Assembly (NCBI RefSeq): GCF_000003815.2
Contig: NC_049987.1
Location: 13,370,811 to 13,434,810, forward strand
Source of the DNA: Branchiostoma floridae
Taxonomy: Eukaryota; Chordata; Leptocardii; Amphioxiformes; Branchiostomatidae
DNA length: 64,000 bases
Direction of reading: 5' to 3'
A program made the position numbers and the translations under genes. The notes below the pieces were generated by a model that saw only the letters and a list, made by a program, of their open reading frames with translations, did no database searches and was not told where the DNA came from. Within the stretch, counting starts at the first letter, position 1. Every line of letters begins with the position of its first letter. Positions 26,858-39,065 of the stretch are shown piece by piece.

Positions 26858-26986
26858 GGTTTACACTTTTCTGGGCGTGGCCTCTAATCAGTTTTCAGCC
26901 AATCGGCTTCACCCAAAAGAAACTTTAAAGCGGTTTTCTGATTGGCCGGCAACTGGGTTAGAAACCACGCCCACAAAAGTTGAAAC
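26858..26986. mobile_element. Small foldback/MITE
   Basis: Left arm gtttacacttttctgggcgtgg and right arm ccacgcccacaaaagttgaaac (22 bp each) are near-perfect reverse complements. Inner arms (aatcagttttcagccaatcgg and gcggttttctgattgg) also pair. Total about 129 bp. Confidence 0.7.
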
Positions 26987-28260
26987 TTCAATCCGGTTAA
27001 GGTATAGGTTTAGGTTTAGGTTGATGTAGCCCCGGCCAGGCTCCGAAGCCAGAAATTTGTTCCGGTGGACTGGCGGTTACCGGGGGTACCCTTCGGTGTT
27101 CTCCACGGGTTGGTCATGACTTCTATTAGTTACAAAAAGTGAAAAAAAAGTCCGTGAACTGTCCGGTAGGACTTCTTTTTCCGATTGGGAACTAAACCTT
27201 AGCTAGCGAGGCTTTGCTTGCGAGAATGAGTTCTGCGGGGATGTTGGTATTCTCATCACACGTGTACATGTACACTTATCTCTTTTCAAGACAAGATGAT
27301 ACATGAGCCGTTTGTTGGAGACTTTCTCGTACTGTTTTGAAACGTAACGAGCGTCGGTAATCCAATTTCCAGACAGCATAATCTGAGGAAATCTTCGCGC
27401 ACTAGCCTATTAGTCCACAATGACCATATACATCTTGTCTTAAATTGATCGAGTAATTCGTTTAGCGTCAGGCAGTTGTTTTTATAGAACTGACGTATTG
27501 TGCCCTTCATCTTACCTCGGTTGCTTTGGAGGTACACGTTACGACTTTGGACAAGAGCCAGGGTCATGAAAATCTGTTTGTAAAGACGAGGCCATCAGAG
27601 AACGTGTGTGAGTTATGATCTGAAGGTTAAGCGATGTCTCCGTCTGCGTCTGTTAGAAGAAGATAGTCTGAAATGATACGAAATGATGGAAAGTCGTGAG
27701 ACTGTGTGGCATCAACGGGATGATCAGCAAGGTATCAGGGAAAATTGCCTCGTAGAAAGAAACCATTTCATTGAGGCCCCCGTAACGGAAAGAGATACAG
27801 GTGTCGTCTCAAAATATGTATGTTGTTTGCAAATGAGCTCCCTTCATGGTGTAAAACTTTCCTTCCAAACAGACAAATGTTGTTCATGGTTGCTCCCCTA
27901 TGTTGATATTCGCTTCATGCTCTTGATTTCCAAAATCTTCATGCAGCTAACATGTTACTAAGGAGGGTGACGTAACTCTGGATGTTACCAACGTTCGCGC
28001 TTACATGTCCGCCATGCTCTGGCAGATTACTCAAATTACCTGTGATTACAACGAACAGGAAGCGCTCTTCGGGGTGTACTTTACATTAGATACACGATAT
28101 AAGGTGTCTGGGTCCGGGCGCCGGGAGCGATCAAGAAAGTTCATAGCACGAAACTATTGCCATTACTACCAGTTTAACGGATAGACATTCCGCACCGTAC
28201 GGTCAGCACCAAGGACAGGTACATCACAAAAGACAGCTCGAAGTCGCACTTACGTGAGCA
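26987..28260. other. No gene recognised
   Basis: Includes a short run of ttaggt-type repeats near 27004-27022. Frames at 27286-27567 (-) and 27683-27961 (+) show no recognisable domain. Confidence 0.35.
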
Positions 28261-28267
28261 TGTGTGT

Positions 28268-28375
28268 ACCGCGCGCGCGCACACACACACACACGCACAC
28301 GCACACACACACACATGCACACACACACACATACACACACACGCACACACACACACACACACAGATAGATAGATA
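28268..28375 (+). repeat. (CA)n microsatellite
   Basis: Interrupted CA dinucleotide run with occasional CG and TG, followed by a short (GATA)n. The Cys/Val-rich frames over it are artefacts. Confidence 0.95.
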
Positions 28376-30461
28376 GATGAATTTTAGATATATAGATATA
28401 GATATATAGACGCATAGATACACACCTTTGTATTTACATGTGTGTATATAATCTAACCTAAGCTTTGTCTGTTATACCCTCTAAACCAACAACGAGAGCA
28501 ACACAAAGGCCGGTAATTAAATTTCCGGACGAAACGACCTCTAGGACCTCTAGAAGTCTATTCATTCTGAAATAACCTATTAACCCATAAATTCGATCAG
28601 CGAGTATCAGGTATCTTGGAACTGATGTGCTCTAATCTTTTATCCAACCCTGCTGGTACAAATCATTTGTGCAGAAGGTCAGGACACAGAATAAAAATCT
28701 AGTTCCAAATGTGTTCATCGTATCAAAAAATGAAAACCGGTGTCTTAAAGCTCCTCTGGTCGGAGAATATAGTCTGCCATTGAGGATAAAGGAAATTCTG
28801 TGAATAAGTGCGGTATAACTTGAAGAACTAAGTACATATATAATCGAAAATTGCTTCTTAGTGCCTTGACTTAACCCTTGCTCCGAGCTTACAAAAGTAT
28901 AGTAATAAAGTGGTCGTCTCAAAGATATTCGCTGTTCCCAAACAAATCCTCTTCCTGGTAGGAGATGCTGCTGTAAAACGCTTCCTTTTAGAAATGACAA
29001 TGAACTTTGTAGCCCGCCTCCATGCTATGTTCAAATTGACTTCATTAGGTTTATTGTAATTCTCCTCGTTCTGTAAACATAGCTGGCATTAAAAGGTAAC
29101 ACTACTTCGTGTTTAAGATAACGTTCAGTCTCACACGTCCGCCATAAAAAATCACATTAAGCTTGGATTACCCGTAATTAGAATGGAGTAATAGAACACT
29201 TGTTAGCATGTCTGGTGCTAGGAAACGGCAGGTTAGAGTATACTTCCAGCTGGGGCGCCGATCAAAGCCTATGGCAATAAGCTTTGTTGTGGCAAGGTAT
29301 TACAGTCAGGATATACAGACTACATTGATGTTTTTCTATTTCATTTGTGTCTCCTAACTTTCGACACTTGACTGGGTTAAGCTATCAGAGCAAGACAACA
29401 AGGTTAACCGGTTAAAGGGCGGCAATTAAAGCTTACTACTATGTACTTACAGGTACTGCCATAATCACTATGTACTTACACGTACTGCCATGATCATAAA
29501 GTTCGTAATTGTATATTGTAATGTTAATGACGATTGAGTCTTGAACTTGCTGTCATTGTCAAAGGTCACAACTACTGTCTCACATGTCTACCTGTTTAAT
29601 ATGTTACTATAGGAAAAGAAATACTTTCAACATTGGATATTCTTTATTTATTAATAGGATTCACCATATTTGTGAACTGTGTTCCAACAGGGGATTGTTT
29701 GAACGTCCTTGTATGAAAGCTATAAAACATTTTACACACCAAGGAGCAAATTGGTAAAATTTCAACAAACAGTTAACAAAACACTTTGTGCACAAGTGTA
29801 CAAGTGTACAGCATTGGTATTCATTTGAGACTGCATACTTGTACAGTGTACAGCATTGGTATTCATTTGAGACTGCATACTTTACCTAAATCTGTCTACA
29901 TCAGTCTTTGTGATCCCACACAAAAGGCTTTTCTGCGTTCTTTTTCTTGTGCGTTCATCAAAGTTGCTACTATACGAGCAGACATAAATCTAACTTCACA
30001 AAAATCTTAAACTATCGTAGTGGATTCAGATAGTTTTTTCTTAAAAATATGTTTCCTCATACGTATTCCTTTGAGTCTCTGAGTCTAAGTCTTTAAGTTA
30101 GTAAGCCATTACTAGAATTGCCTCGTTTACATGCTGCAGTGCGAATCCAAAATCCTTTTTTCTAGATTGCAAAGAAATGGGAAGTGCCCATAGACAGTCC
30201 CGTCTTTTACATTCTATCTCCAGGACGATCTACAACCGTAGTATCACAGGTTGTTTCTAGCCTGATTGAATCTCGCTCATAGCAGCGCGTCCAAGATATG
30301 GCCACTGTGTATGAGGAGGGGACAGTTACACCACCAGACTGCACAGTTTATATTATAACGTTACACAGACTAGTGAGAAGCTGGTGCGTTACGCCGAAGA
30401 GCGGTAAATTATACCGTCTATACAGATACAGATACACAGATATCACAAGGATGACGTTAGC
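28376..30461. other. No gene recognised
   Basis: Sequence 3' of the channel array. A 45-bp tandem duplication lies at about 29803-29884 (gtgtacagcattggtattca repeated). No exon seen. Confidence 0.4.
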
Positions 30462-30610
30462 ACTTTTGACCCTTTGCTGACGTCACACTTCCCGTCTGGA
30501 TGTGTGACGTAGGATTTTGGTCATTACAACTTGAAAAGGATGGGAGGACTGATCGAAATCTTGTTGGTATGCGCTTTAATTTTCTGTGCGGTTAAAAGTT
30601 GTATCATAAA
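30462..30610 (+). mobile_element. Dispersed repeat family R1, copy 2
   Basis: Same block as 9532-9690 (ccctttgctgacgtcacac; aggactgatcgaaatcttg). It begins about 30 bp past the stop codon of channel gene 1, on the opposite strand, so it probably contributes to that gene's 3' UTR. Confidence 0.75.
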
Positions 30611-30642
30611 ACAGATACAAATAGTTTGTTTCCTGCCTCATT

Positions 30643-33600
30643 CTACCTGACCAATCCATCAGGCAGGGAAGTGAACATGGAGACAACGACGACTCCGTAC
30701 ACCACAAATATCACCACCATGAGAACCTTGTCCAGCTGCAGCGCCAAGGCACGCCATTGGTCACGCAGACTCTCCTGTTCCTCATTGTTGTCTGCTGTCG
30801 TCTTTATAGCCTGGAGGAGAGGATGAGACATAATAAAGTGTTACTCCCGTAGGGAATGAGGGTCACCTCTAACAGAGTATTGTAGTTGGGGATGTTCTGC
30901 TGTTCGCAGCTGTATCTTACGATACATTTGCTGCATTCTCATGTTGTTTTGCATGTTGCCAGCTCGAATGTTCCAGATGAAGCACATTTCTAGTAGTTTC
31001 TGGGTCAGCGCTAAAAGGGTAAACTTCAAGCAGACGTTGGACTATGTGTTGTTTGACACATGAATTGTTAAAACAGATTGTCCGTCAGGTTAGAGTCCAG
31101 GCAGAGTTGAGGCCGCCAATGAAGAACATTTTTGTACGCGTAGTTCAAGCCCGATAAATCTGTACGCGGAAGATTCAATTCCTTCAACATTTGTATTGCA
31201 GGGCCTCCTTGTTGCACAATGGTTGTAGTTATAGATTATTTATACTGTTCCCATACTCATAAAACCGGTGTTGTTTTTTATAAACAATTATACCGCACTG
31301 TATATTTTTTATAAACAATTATACCCGAAGATGCTTGCTCACTGGAAACGTACTAAGTAAGAAAATATATCTTACCTGTAAGTTTATAGCAATATTTGCC
31401 AGAAAGCTCCCATTGTTCTCTTCAGGAAATGGTTGTTTTTCCTCTTCATAGTTGACTTTCTCATCCTCTGGGTACAAACAGGAAGACACCGTTCTGCTGG
31501 TGGACTCGTCTTCTGATTGGTCAAGCTGGTCAGATGATGATGAATCTGGGGAGGGAACGACTCTGTTTTTCTTACCACAACGCCGCTCCCATATTCTGTA
31601 CCTGCAAAAATGATAAACAAACAAACGTTAGTTATTTTTCCTCAAATATATGAAACACAGGATTGCAAAGGGGATGAAATAATGTAGGTAAACTCATTAT
31701 ATATATATAGCACAAATAGTGATCATATCAGTCTTTCCATTAAAGGCCGGGTAAAACTCTTACTCTATGCTATGATTGACCAGAATCGGATCCCAAAGCA
31801 ATAGACCTTTCCGTGTATCACATTGGGTAATATAGGTTGCTGGAAGATGTTGGGAGTTAAGGGTCAAGTAACATTTATCACTATAACAACGAGTATGCAA
31901 TGCATTGTCCTGGTTATCATGCCAGTTGCTTCCCTAAGCTAACCAAAGTACCTCGCCTCTCTCAGAATGCAATGGGATCTGAAAAGACCTGAGACACGCC
32001 TAAGACAAAGATGTATATGATACCCTTACGATATGGGAATTTACAGTCTAGACTCACGAAGAAGCAAAACACCAACTAGCATACCCTGGGAGAAAAAGGA
32101 GCGTCTTGAGCCAGGTGGGCGGCTTCTTCAGGTTAACCTCGTGGAAGTGGAACATGATGCCGAAGGACGAGAAGGACACGGAGATGGCCACGATCAGGAT
32201 GGTGGCGCCGAAAAACTGGCCTGGCAAGAAATTCATAGAGATACAATCATTTCATGTTATTAATGGCAAAATTAAATGTCGATCTTTTCATAAAAAAAGA
32301 CGCAACGTATTTCCAATATTATATCATTCCAGGGTTGGTTTGAAACCCTCTTGTGTGTGGTTTTAATTCTAAGGGACGGAAATGGTCCAAAGAATATTCA
32401 ATTAGGTTTATCAGGTGGATGTGTAAATAGACTTAAAGAGTTGTCGAGCGTTTCATGTGAAAGCATATACATTTAGCATTTATTGCCACATTTCTGTAGT
32501 TGATTTTAAACCGTTGTTAGGTCCTTCGGCCACTTTGGTCCAAACAGTGCTTTAACAGGGCCACTATTCTTAACAACTGAGCTAGGGTCCCATTTTTTTT
32601 ATGACAGGCACATACTTGCATACGGTATGGACCGTGAGGTGATGGGGAGCCCCGCGTTGACGGCCTGTATGAAGAACACCAGCGCCAGTAACATGTTCAC
32701 TCCCAGGGACAGCTTCTCACCGCACCCTGCCGGCACCCACGTACCGAAAAGACTGGAATATGAGCAGACAATGTCTGAATGATCAACCTATATCCGTTGT
32801 TCTTAAATACAGGACCTTTACAGATATCAAGTCCACAGATAGTGGTTTCAAACTGTAACATTTGAAAATATTGAAAGTTGAAACCATCGTCCGTCGACTT
32901 GATATCCCTAAGTAACCAGATTTTTAAGAAAAACGTATATAAGTTACCCCACGGATAAAGGTAAACTAGCGTTATCTACAGCTACTGCTTTACACTGATG
33001 ATGTATTTGTTGTAACGTATTGGCTACTTACAAAGCCAACTTAAAAGCTGCCTACTTGAACGGAAATTCAGAAACATAAAACTAAGCTTCTTATTAGCGT
33101 GATCTATAACTACCGGGCGGTGGGTAAGATAATATCCACTGTCAGTGACCGTTAAGAGCACCGGTGACTTACATCAACAGTTGGTAGAAGGTCCCAGGCC
33201 AAAATAACACCCCTGAACTTAAAGCTAAGCTTCTTCAGTCAAACCCATAGCCTTTGTTTGTTTTATGTAGGTGATCCGGTTACTGCAAAGGATGTGAGTT
33301 GAGTTTATCACGATCCAAAATTATCTTGACATTGTAAAGTTACATTGTATCCATTCTTGTCGTGGTCGACCATTTAAAGCATTCTAGTACTGTGAAATAT
33401 ATTATACTGAAAGGACGTATATCTAAACCTAAAACAAAGCCTTATTTTAGGTAAGGCAATGTACACCGGGTAAGGCCTACGTCACATTTTCAAACCGGGG
33501 CCCAAACGGGGAGCTTTCGGGAACGAGTAGTATGGTTTAAAAGACCCCAAACTACACAAGATGTATCGAGAATAGTAGTGGGCATTATATGTGTATATTC

Positions 33601-36600
33601 TTCCGGATACAGTTCTATTCTTTGTTTCTACAAACAGCTTAGACGGACCCCGGGTTGGAAATGTGGCGTTAGCCTAAGTAGCATGACCTCACCTGACGAA
33701 GAGCATGAGGATGCAGGGCGCGATGACGTTGATGTTGTAGAACAGAGTTTTCCTCCTCAGGTTGGCCCGGTAGGTCAGACTGGGGTACGGCTCAGGACAA
33801 CAGTCGTACACGTACACGGAACGTGTAACCTGCATGGCGACAGGTGCAGTTGGAGCTACATTTTGTATATACAAGTAAATCTATAGTAATAATAATGGTT
33901 TATTCAGATGTAACATTTGCCACATTGCAGCCAAGGGCTAGCCTGGATGCCATCCCCGGATAGTAGTTCGCTCCTATGTTCGCTTCCTTGGTGTAGGACG
34001 TAATAACTAGATATAACATCTAGGTAGAACAAAAGTGTAGTATGTGCCCCTTGCCGTGACATAAAAAAGAGAGACACAAATGAAAGGTATAAAATGTCGT
34101 TGGCAAATCCTACCTCAAAGCTCACCAGATCCCACTCTTCATTTCTCTTGTAGCTGCTGGTATCTCCAGTTGATGACCTTAAAAAGAAGATTACACAACA
34201 TGTCTTTAAAAGTCCTAGCTCACAACACCAGTTGATTGGCTTTACATACACTATGTAACTTTATATCTCTTTTTTTATTCAAAGGAGCAGGTCCAGTGCT
34301 ATGATACTTTGTCAGTGTGCAGATTTACAGCAGTTATTAATGGGAGCGTATTGTACTGTAAAAATGAATGAAGAGTATTTGTAATAGTTCTCATTGATCT
34401 TTGTAAGACTTTTCATGGTCACTTAGATCAGTACTTATCCTAGGTGTATTCTTTACTGTAGTAGACGATGCTGTTGGAATGTGGGTATAACAAATTGGAC
34501 AGAACTGATTGGAAGAAAAGAAAAACATTCAATTTACCACATTAAAACAAAGCGATCATCTGTTTTGATCTGTGATCTGTATCACTCACTTGTTATAAAT
34601 GTCGATTTTGAGTCCGTCAAACGACCAGGAGCCGAACTGCAGGGTGCACGTCTGTTCGTCGTACGGGAAGTACGTGACGTCCAGGGAGCAGGTGGTCCGG
34701 GTGGTGACCGGGTACAGCCACGACACGCTCCCGTCCGAGTAGATCGTGGCGAACGAGTCCTCGAAGTTCTTACCGTACGGTAGTATGCTGTTGACAAGTG
34801 AAAGCGAATGGTTATAGATCTGTTGTTGATTATGTTAACGATTGCGCATAACGTTGAAACATTTTAGTCTATGGCACCGACAGCACAATATTCATGTTTT
34901 AAAATGCAATTCAATCTTTACAAGTGCTGGATAAAAACGGAGATTCATTTCCGAACATTTCTAGTGACATCCATCACTCTTCTTCAACGTCACAAGAATG
35001 AACAGGCAAAAGTTTTCAACTGTTACTGAACTTTTGCCAGTTCATAATAGTAACGCTTAAGAAGAATGATGAATGCCACTAAAAACCTCCGGAAGTAAAT
35101 CTCCGTTTTTATCCAGCTGCAGATATTGAATTACATTTGTAACTGCATAAACAGTAACGCGTCTGTAGGAATACAGCAACACACCGGTTTTGTAATTATT
35201 TGATCCACCCACACCGGTATGGATTTTTACTCTTTTCGAAAAGTGTCGAGAGTTCTTAAACGTGCTTTGGGTGTGGCTCACTCATTTGGTGTAAGATTCA
35301 TTGCTTAACGGTAATCGTCTATTTTCTAACGTAAAATCTTAGGCAATAGATCCGATAAGGAAGCAAAATGTTTAAGTCATGACGTAGATGCTGGCTTTAA
35401 CGTTACGTAGAAACCTGCCCGCCCACCTGTTGTACGGCAGGATGTCAGGACGCCATATCCTCTCGCTGCTGATCCTGACGACTGTCGTGTCTCCCCACTC
35501 TGACGAGTTCCAGCGAAGGACTTCGTCTGTCCAGTACTGGGGATTACAAAATAGAACCCATTTAGTCGTCCTCATGACCGCTTTTATACCCCCTTTACAT
35601 TCGTTTATCTTAAGAGCAAAGTCAACATTAAAATTGACAGATACATATAAACCTCACTAAGACGTGTATAACGTACATTGTGCTGTAATGATTGCAATCG
35701 CTAGAGGTCGCTTCATCACTACCTTACCTGCATTGGCAGAGCAATCGTTTTCCACGGTTTGGTGACAGAGTCTTTGTCTACCAAAACAATATTGGAATGA
35801 AAATGATAAAGGTGTAAACAAAGACGATATATGATTTATAGACTCACCATTCTGATCCACAAGTTGGTATCGAATGTCTGCGTCAGTGGATCCTTTAAAG
35901 AATAAACAGCGAATAAAACAGTGATCATAACAACTTGTCTTGTTTACATGCCTCTTAGTATCATGACGTCTGGATATGCTCTAGACATTTTAGACCTCTG
36001 ATAAGTGTATATGGGTTATAGACTTGCTTTCAGCCATCGTACATATTGGCTTTAAATAATTGGATATATGAAAAATGTACTTGACTCCATAACTTATACA
36101 TGCGACTACAACGAAATCCTGTAGGAACTATGGTACAGGTTTCTAGTTGTGTTGTTGCCGTATTTCATGCATCTAGATGTACTATACCACACAGACTATT
36201 TAGTAGATTGATAGAGAGATGAAACTGGACACTTACCACACTGACTATTTTGGCCAGAGCTACGTCAAACGTGACGTTGACGGCGTGTCTGTGGTCGAGG
36301 ACTGGCCGGGGTTCCACGTCATAATCTGTCGTCAGATATTTTGTCAGGTTGGCCTCCCAGGAGAAACCTTTTGAAATAAATGTAAAGTTTTCTAGACAAA
36401 ACCATGTATCATTCCTTGGTTTTAGTAGGTGAAAAGGGGAGGAGACTCAAAAGCTATGTATTGATAGATACATCTAAAACGAGGTATAGAGCAGCGAAGA
36501 ACAGTATTTTTGCCTGGCGGAAAAGGATTTTATGTGTCACTCTCAGTCACTATAAGTAACATAGTATCAACTAAAACATCCTGAGCAATTCTTCTAGAAA

Positions 36601-37208
36601 ATTCAGACCATTTTCCATACATTAAACCAACGAAATCAGGCGGATCATATTACGATAAGCATATCCATCTTCCTTTCGTCTGCGGCCCCTGGGTCTAACA
36701 TAAAATCTGTTTCTTTCACTGATATATTTTGACAGTTGGGATACGTATGATATCAAGAAATGCTGTCATATACAAATGTGGTTGGTATACACTAGCATGG
36801 AACAGTGAAGATAAAAAATACATTCTGTACTCGTTATCATGTCTTCCAATATTTCAACAAGGATACATTCTAAAAATGTTAACATTGAATGCTTATCAAA
36901 AACAAACGGTCATATTTTACAAGGGTCTGGTTTTTGTGGCCAAACAGGCACCGTTTTGGCTCGTTAAACTTTCAGCCTCTCGCGTCAGAACAAACTCTGA
37001 AAAGTTTCCCCATGTCTACAACGTTACGCCATGTTGAGCGAACCGACGCTGAAAGATGTCGTTCCGTTACAATGCACGCACAAGAAAGGCGATAGCAGTC
37101 ACCGATCTACCTATACATTCACTACCTCCAACCAGGAGTGTTTTGGCAACAAAACTTACCTTGTACACTTGTGGCCAGAACAAGGAGGTAGAAAGTGCGA
37201 GGTTCCAT
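30643..37208 (-). CDS. Nicotinic acetylcholine receptor alpha-type Cys-loop subunit, channel gene 1
   Basis: Eleven exons: 37208-37160, 36367-36237, 35892-35848, 35536-35427, 34787-34590, 34177-34114, 33829-33693, 32752-32616, 32220-32085, 31601-31376, 30810-30643; 466 residues. Order: signal peptide (MEPRTFYLLVLATSVQG), extracellular domain, M1-M4, short tail LPDGLVR. The 45- and 110-bp exons are the classic nAChR sizes. Ligand-site residues: MYWTDE (loop D Trp), RPDILPYNS (loop A Tyr), GSWSFDG (loop B Trp), YVYDCCPEPYP (loop C Tyr, Cys pair, Tyr). The Cys-loop is CSLDVTYFPYDEQTC. M2 is GEKLSLGVNMLLALVFF: Glu at -1' predicts cation selectivity, but 20' is Ala, not Glu. N-glycosylation sites: NLT, NVT, NSS. 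The M3-M4 loop exon (226 bp) is Ser/Glu-rich and seems to fuse two exons that are separate in the sister genes. Closest to gene 2. Agonist unproven. Confidence 0.93.
32823..32906. repeat. Small foldback in intron before the M2 exon of gene 1
   Basis: gatatcaagtccacagatag then tggtttcaa pairs with ttgaaaccatcgtccgtcga then cttgatatc. An 84-bp imperfect hairpin 70 bp upstream of the acceptor. Confidence 0.7.
33471..33678. mobile_element. MITE family M1, copy in gene 1 intron
   Basis: Inverted ends of about 35 bp: left taaggcctacgtcacatttt then caaaccggggccc; right ggaccccgggttggaaatgt then ggcgttagcctaag. The right end stops about 14 bp from the donor of the loop C/M1 exon (33693). A related element of similar length is at 50644-50848. 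Confidence 0.8.
34926..35117. mobile_element. Near-full-length palindrome (foldback) in gene 1 intron
   Basis: Outer arms gctggataaaaacggagatt and aatctccgtttttatccagc are perfect reverse complements. Inner arms (catcactcttctt and aagaagaatgatg; gcaaaagtt and aacttttgc) also pair, so about 192 bp can fold on itself. Confidence 0.8.
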
Positions 37209-38519
37209 ACTAGGTAGTTAGAGTTTGCAGTTCGTTCAGCTTATAGCATACAGGAACGGAAATGGCAACCCGTCCGCTAGGTTTGCTTCTCACGTAATAG
37301 CCCATGTAATCCACACCGGAAGGTTGGATGTAGCCACTGTATGTGCTAAGGTGTGGTGTTGCTGAATAATTGCTAGGGGGACAGAATTTGACATCACACC
37401 ACATCAGGCACAGGCTGTTTCTTTTGTAACGGCGAAGGTTTATCCTGCCAGATTATGTTGGGTGTAATCAGTAGGTACATTTGTCATGTTTTCAACTAGG
37501 TGAAAGTTGCTAAGGTTTGAATAGCAGTGAAACAATGAAAAGTAATGCGTTCATGGTAACGCAAACAGTACTTTAACCAAGGCAAGCGCGTAGTAAGTTT
37601 TTTCTAGCACATGATACGTTGTTAGCACTCACAGTAAATGCATACATGGTGATTATAAGTCTTTATAATGTTTTGGAAAAGTGTTAAAGGTTACACGTAA
37701 TGTTTGGATAAAAGCAACTGAACTTCTTCTGTGAAGCCTTTAAATGTCATGTTATATAACGTTATACACGTAATGACGCAAATTGGGGCGTGTTTGCTTA
37801 TTCTCTTCCTTATAAAAGACCTGTCTTTTGTACTCTACTCTTTAAAAAGCCGGATTAATTAAATAAACATAACCATCGAGAGGATGCGGGTCATAAGAAG
37901 CTAAAAGCTTTTACAAAAGAGAAAAGTGACCTTGTTGGAAAAATGTTTATTTGGAAACAAATGGAAAGAAGATAACATGACAGTACGGTCAACATGATCA
38001 ATAAAAATCTAATCACTAACAAACAGGTCTACATCATGATATGTACAAACATTATTTAGTACTAGTTGCTAAACATGTACACGATAAGCCTTGAAAATAT
38101 AATATACACATGATATGATTTTATGGTTGCCATTTATGTACTTTTGCTCCAGTTTTATTACATCTAAAATATGAACGTCAACATCAAGTCAGTCAACACT
38201 AAATGCACAATATTCATCACGTAACAATGTCTTTATGAAGACACCTATCATCATATATTTTCTGTCAAAATGAATGTTGCTATTCTACACTGACACAGGA
38301 TCACAGCATGTTCACTACAATATCAAAGGTTCTGTACAAACATATCAAAACTTTAACTATATCGATAGTCTTTTCCTTCGCAGAAACGCAACAAGAAGAC
38401 AAAACCCTTCCTAGAAGGTAGACTACATCGCCCTTGCAGTGTTTCTTTTCTCAATTTTCCCACGTATGTACAATATTAATCTATAACAAATGCGGTCTAT
38501 ATCTGTACCGTTTAAGTAC
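37209..38519. other. Spacer between channel genes 1 and 2
   Basis: AT-rich, no exon seen. Should hold the gene 1 promoter (37.2 kb side) and the end of the gene 2 3' UTR. No core promoter motif could be called with confidence. Confidence 0.4.
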
Positions 38520-38539
38520 GGCGTCTAACGCAGCATGCA

Positions 38540-39065
38540 TGGTGTCTAATAACCCATTAGCCCTTGGGTCTAACTCAACAGTCCAGACATCTAACCCAAC
38601 AGCTTAGGCGTCTAACCCAACAGTCCCGGTGTCTAACCCAACAGTGCCGGTGTCTAACCCAACAGTTTCAGCGTAAATCCAACAGTCCTGGTGTCCAGTT
38701 GCAGGAGTCCCAGTATCTACATGTCACACAACAGTTCCGGTGTCTATCACAACAGTCCCGTTGTCTAACACAGCAGTCATGATGTATAACCCAACAGTAC
38801 TAGTAGTCTCGGTGTGTCATGATGTCTAACGCAACAGACCTGACGCCTAATCCAACAGTCCCTGTATCTTTCCTAATAATCCCGATATCTAACCAACCCG
38901 TCTTCGTGTCTAATCTAACAATAGCCTATGTTACCCACATAACAGTCCCAGTGTCTAACCCAAAAGTCATGGCGTCTAACCCAACAGCCCCGATGTCTAA
39001 CCCAACAGTAGTCCCGATGTCTAACCCAGCAGTCCCGGCGTCTACCGCAGCAGTCCCGGCGGCAG
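38540..39065. repeat. 20-bp minisatellite running into the coding end of channel gene 2
   Basis: About 25 degenerate units of ggtgtctaacccaacagtcc (+ strand). On the gene's strand this is ggactgttgggttagacacc. The last codons and stop of gene 2 (CCGGGACTGCTGCGGTAG) have the same sequence pattern, so the array continues unbroken through the stop codon into the 3' UTR. Confidence 0.85.

Noticed and set aside
27286-27567. 93-codon minus-strand frame, protein-like composition
   Set aside because: No domain, splice context or repeat relation that would support a gene call.
28174-28415. Cys/Val-rich frames
   Set aside because: Translation of a (CA)n microsatellite; no knottin-like spacing or signal peptide.
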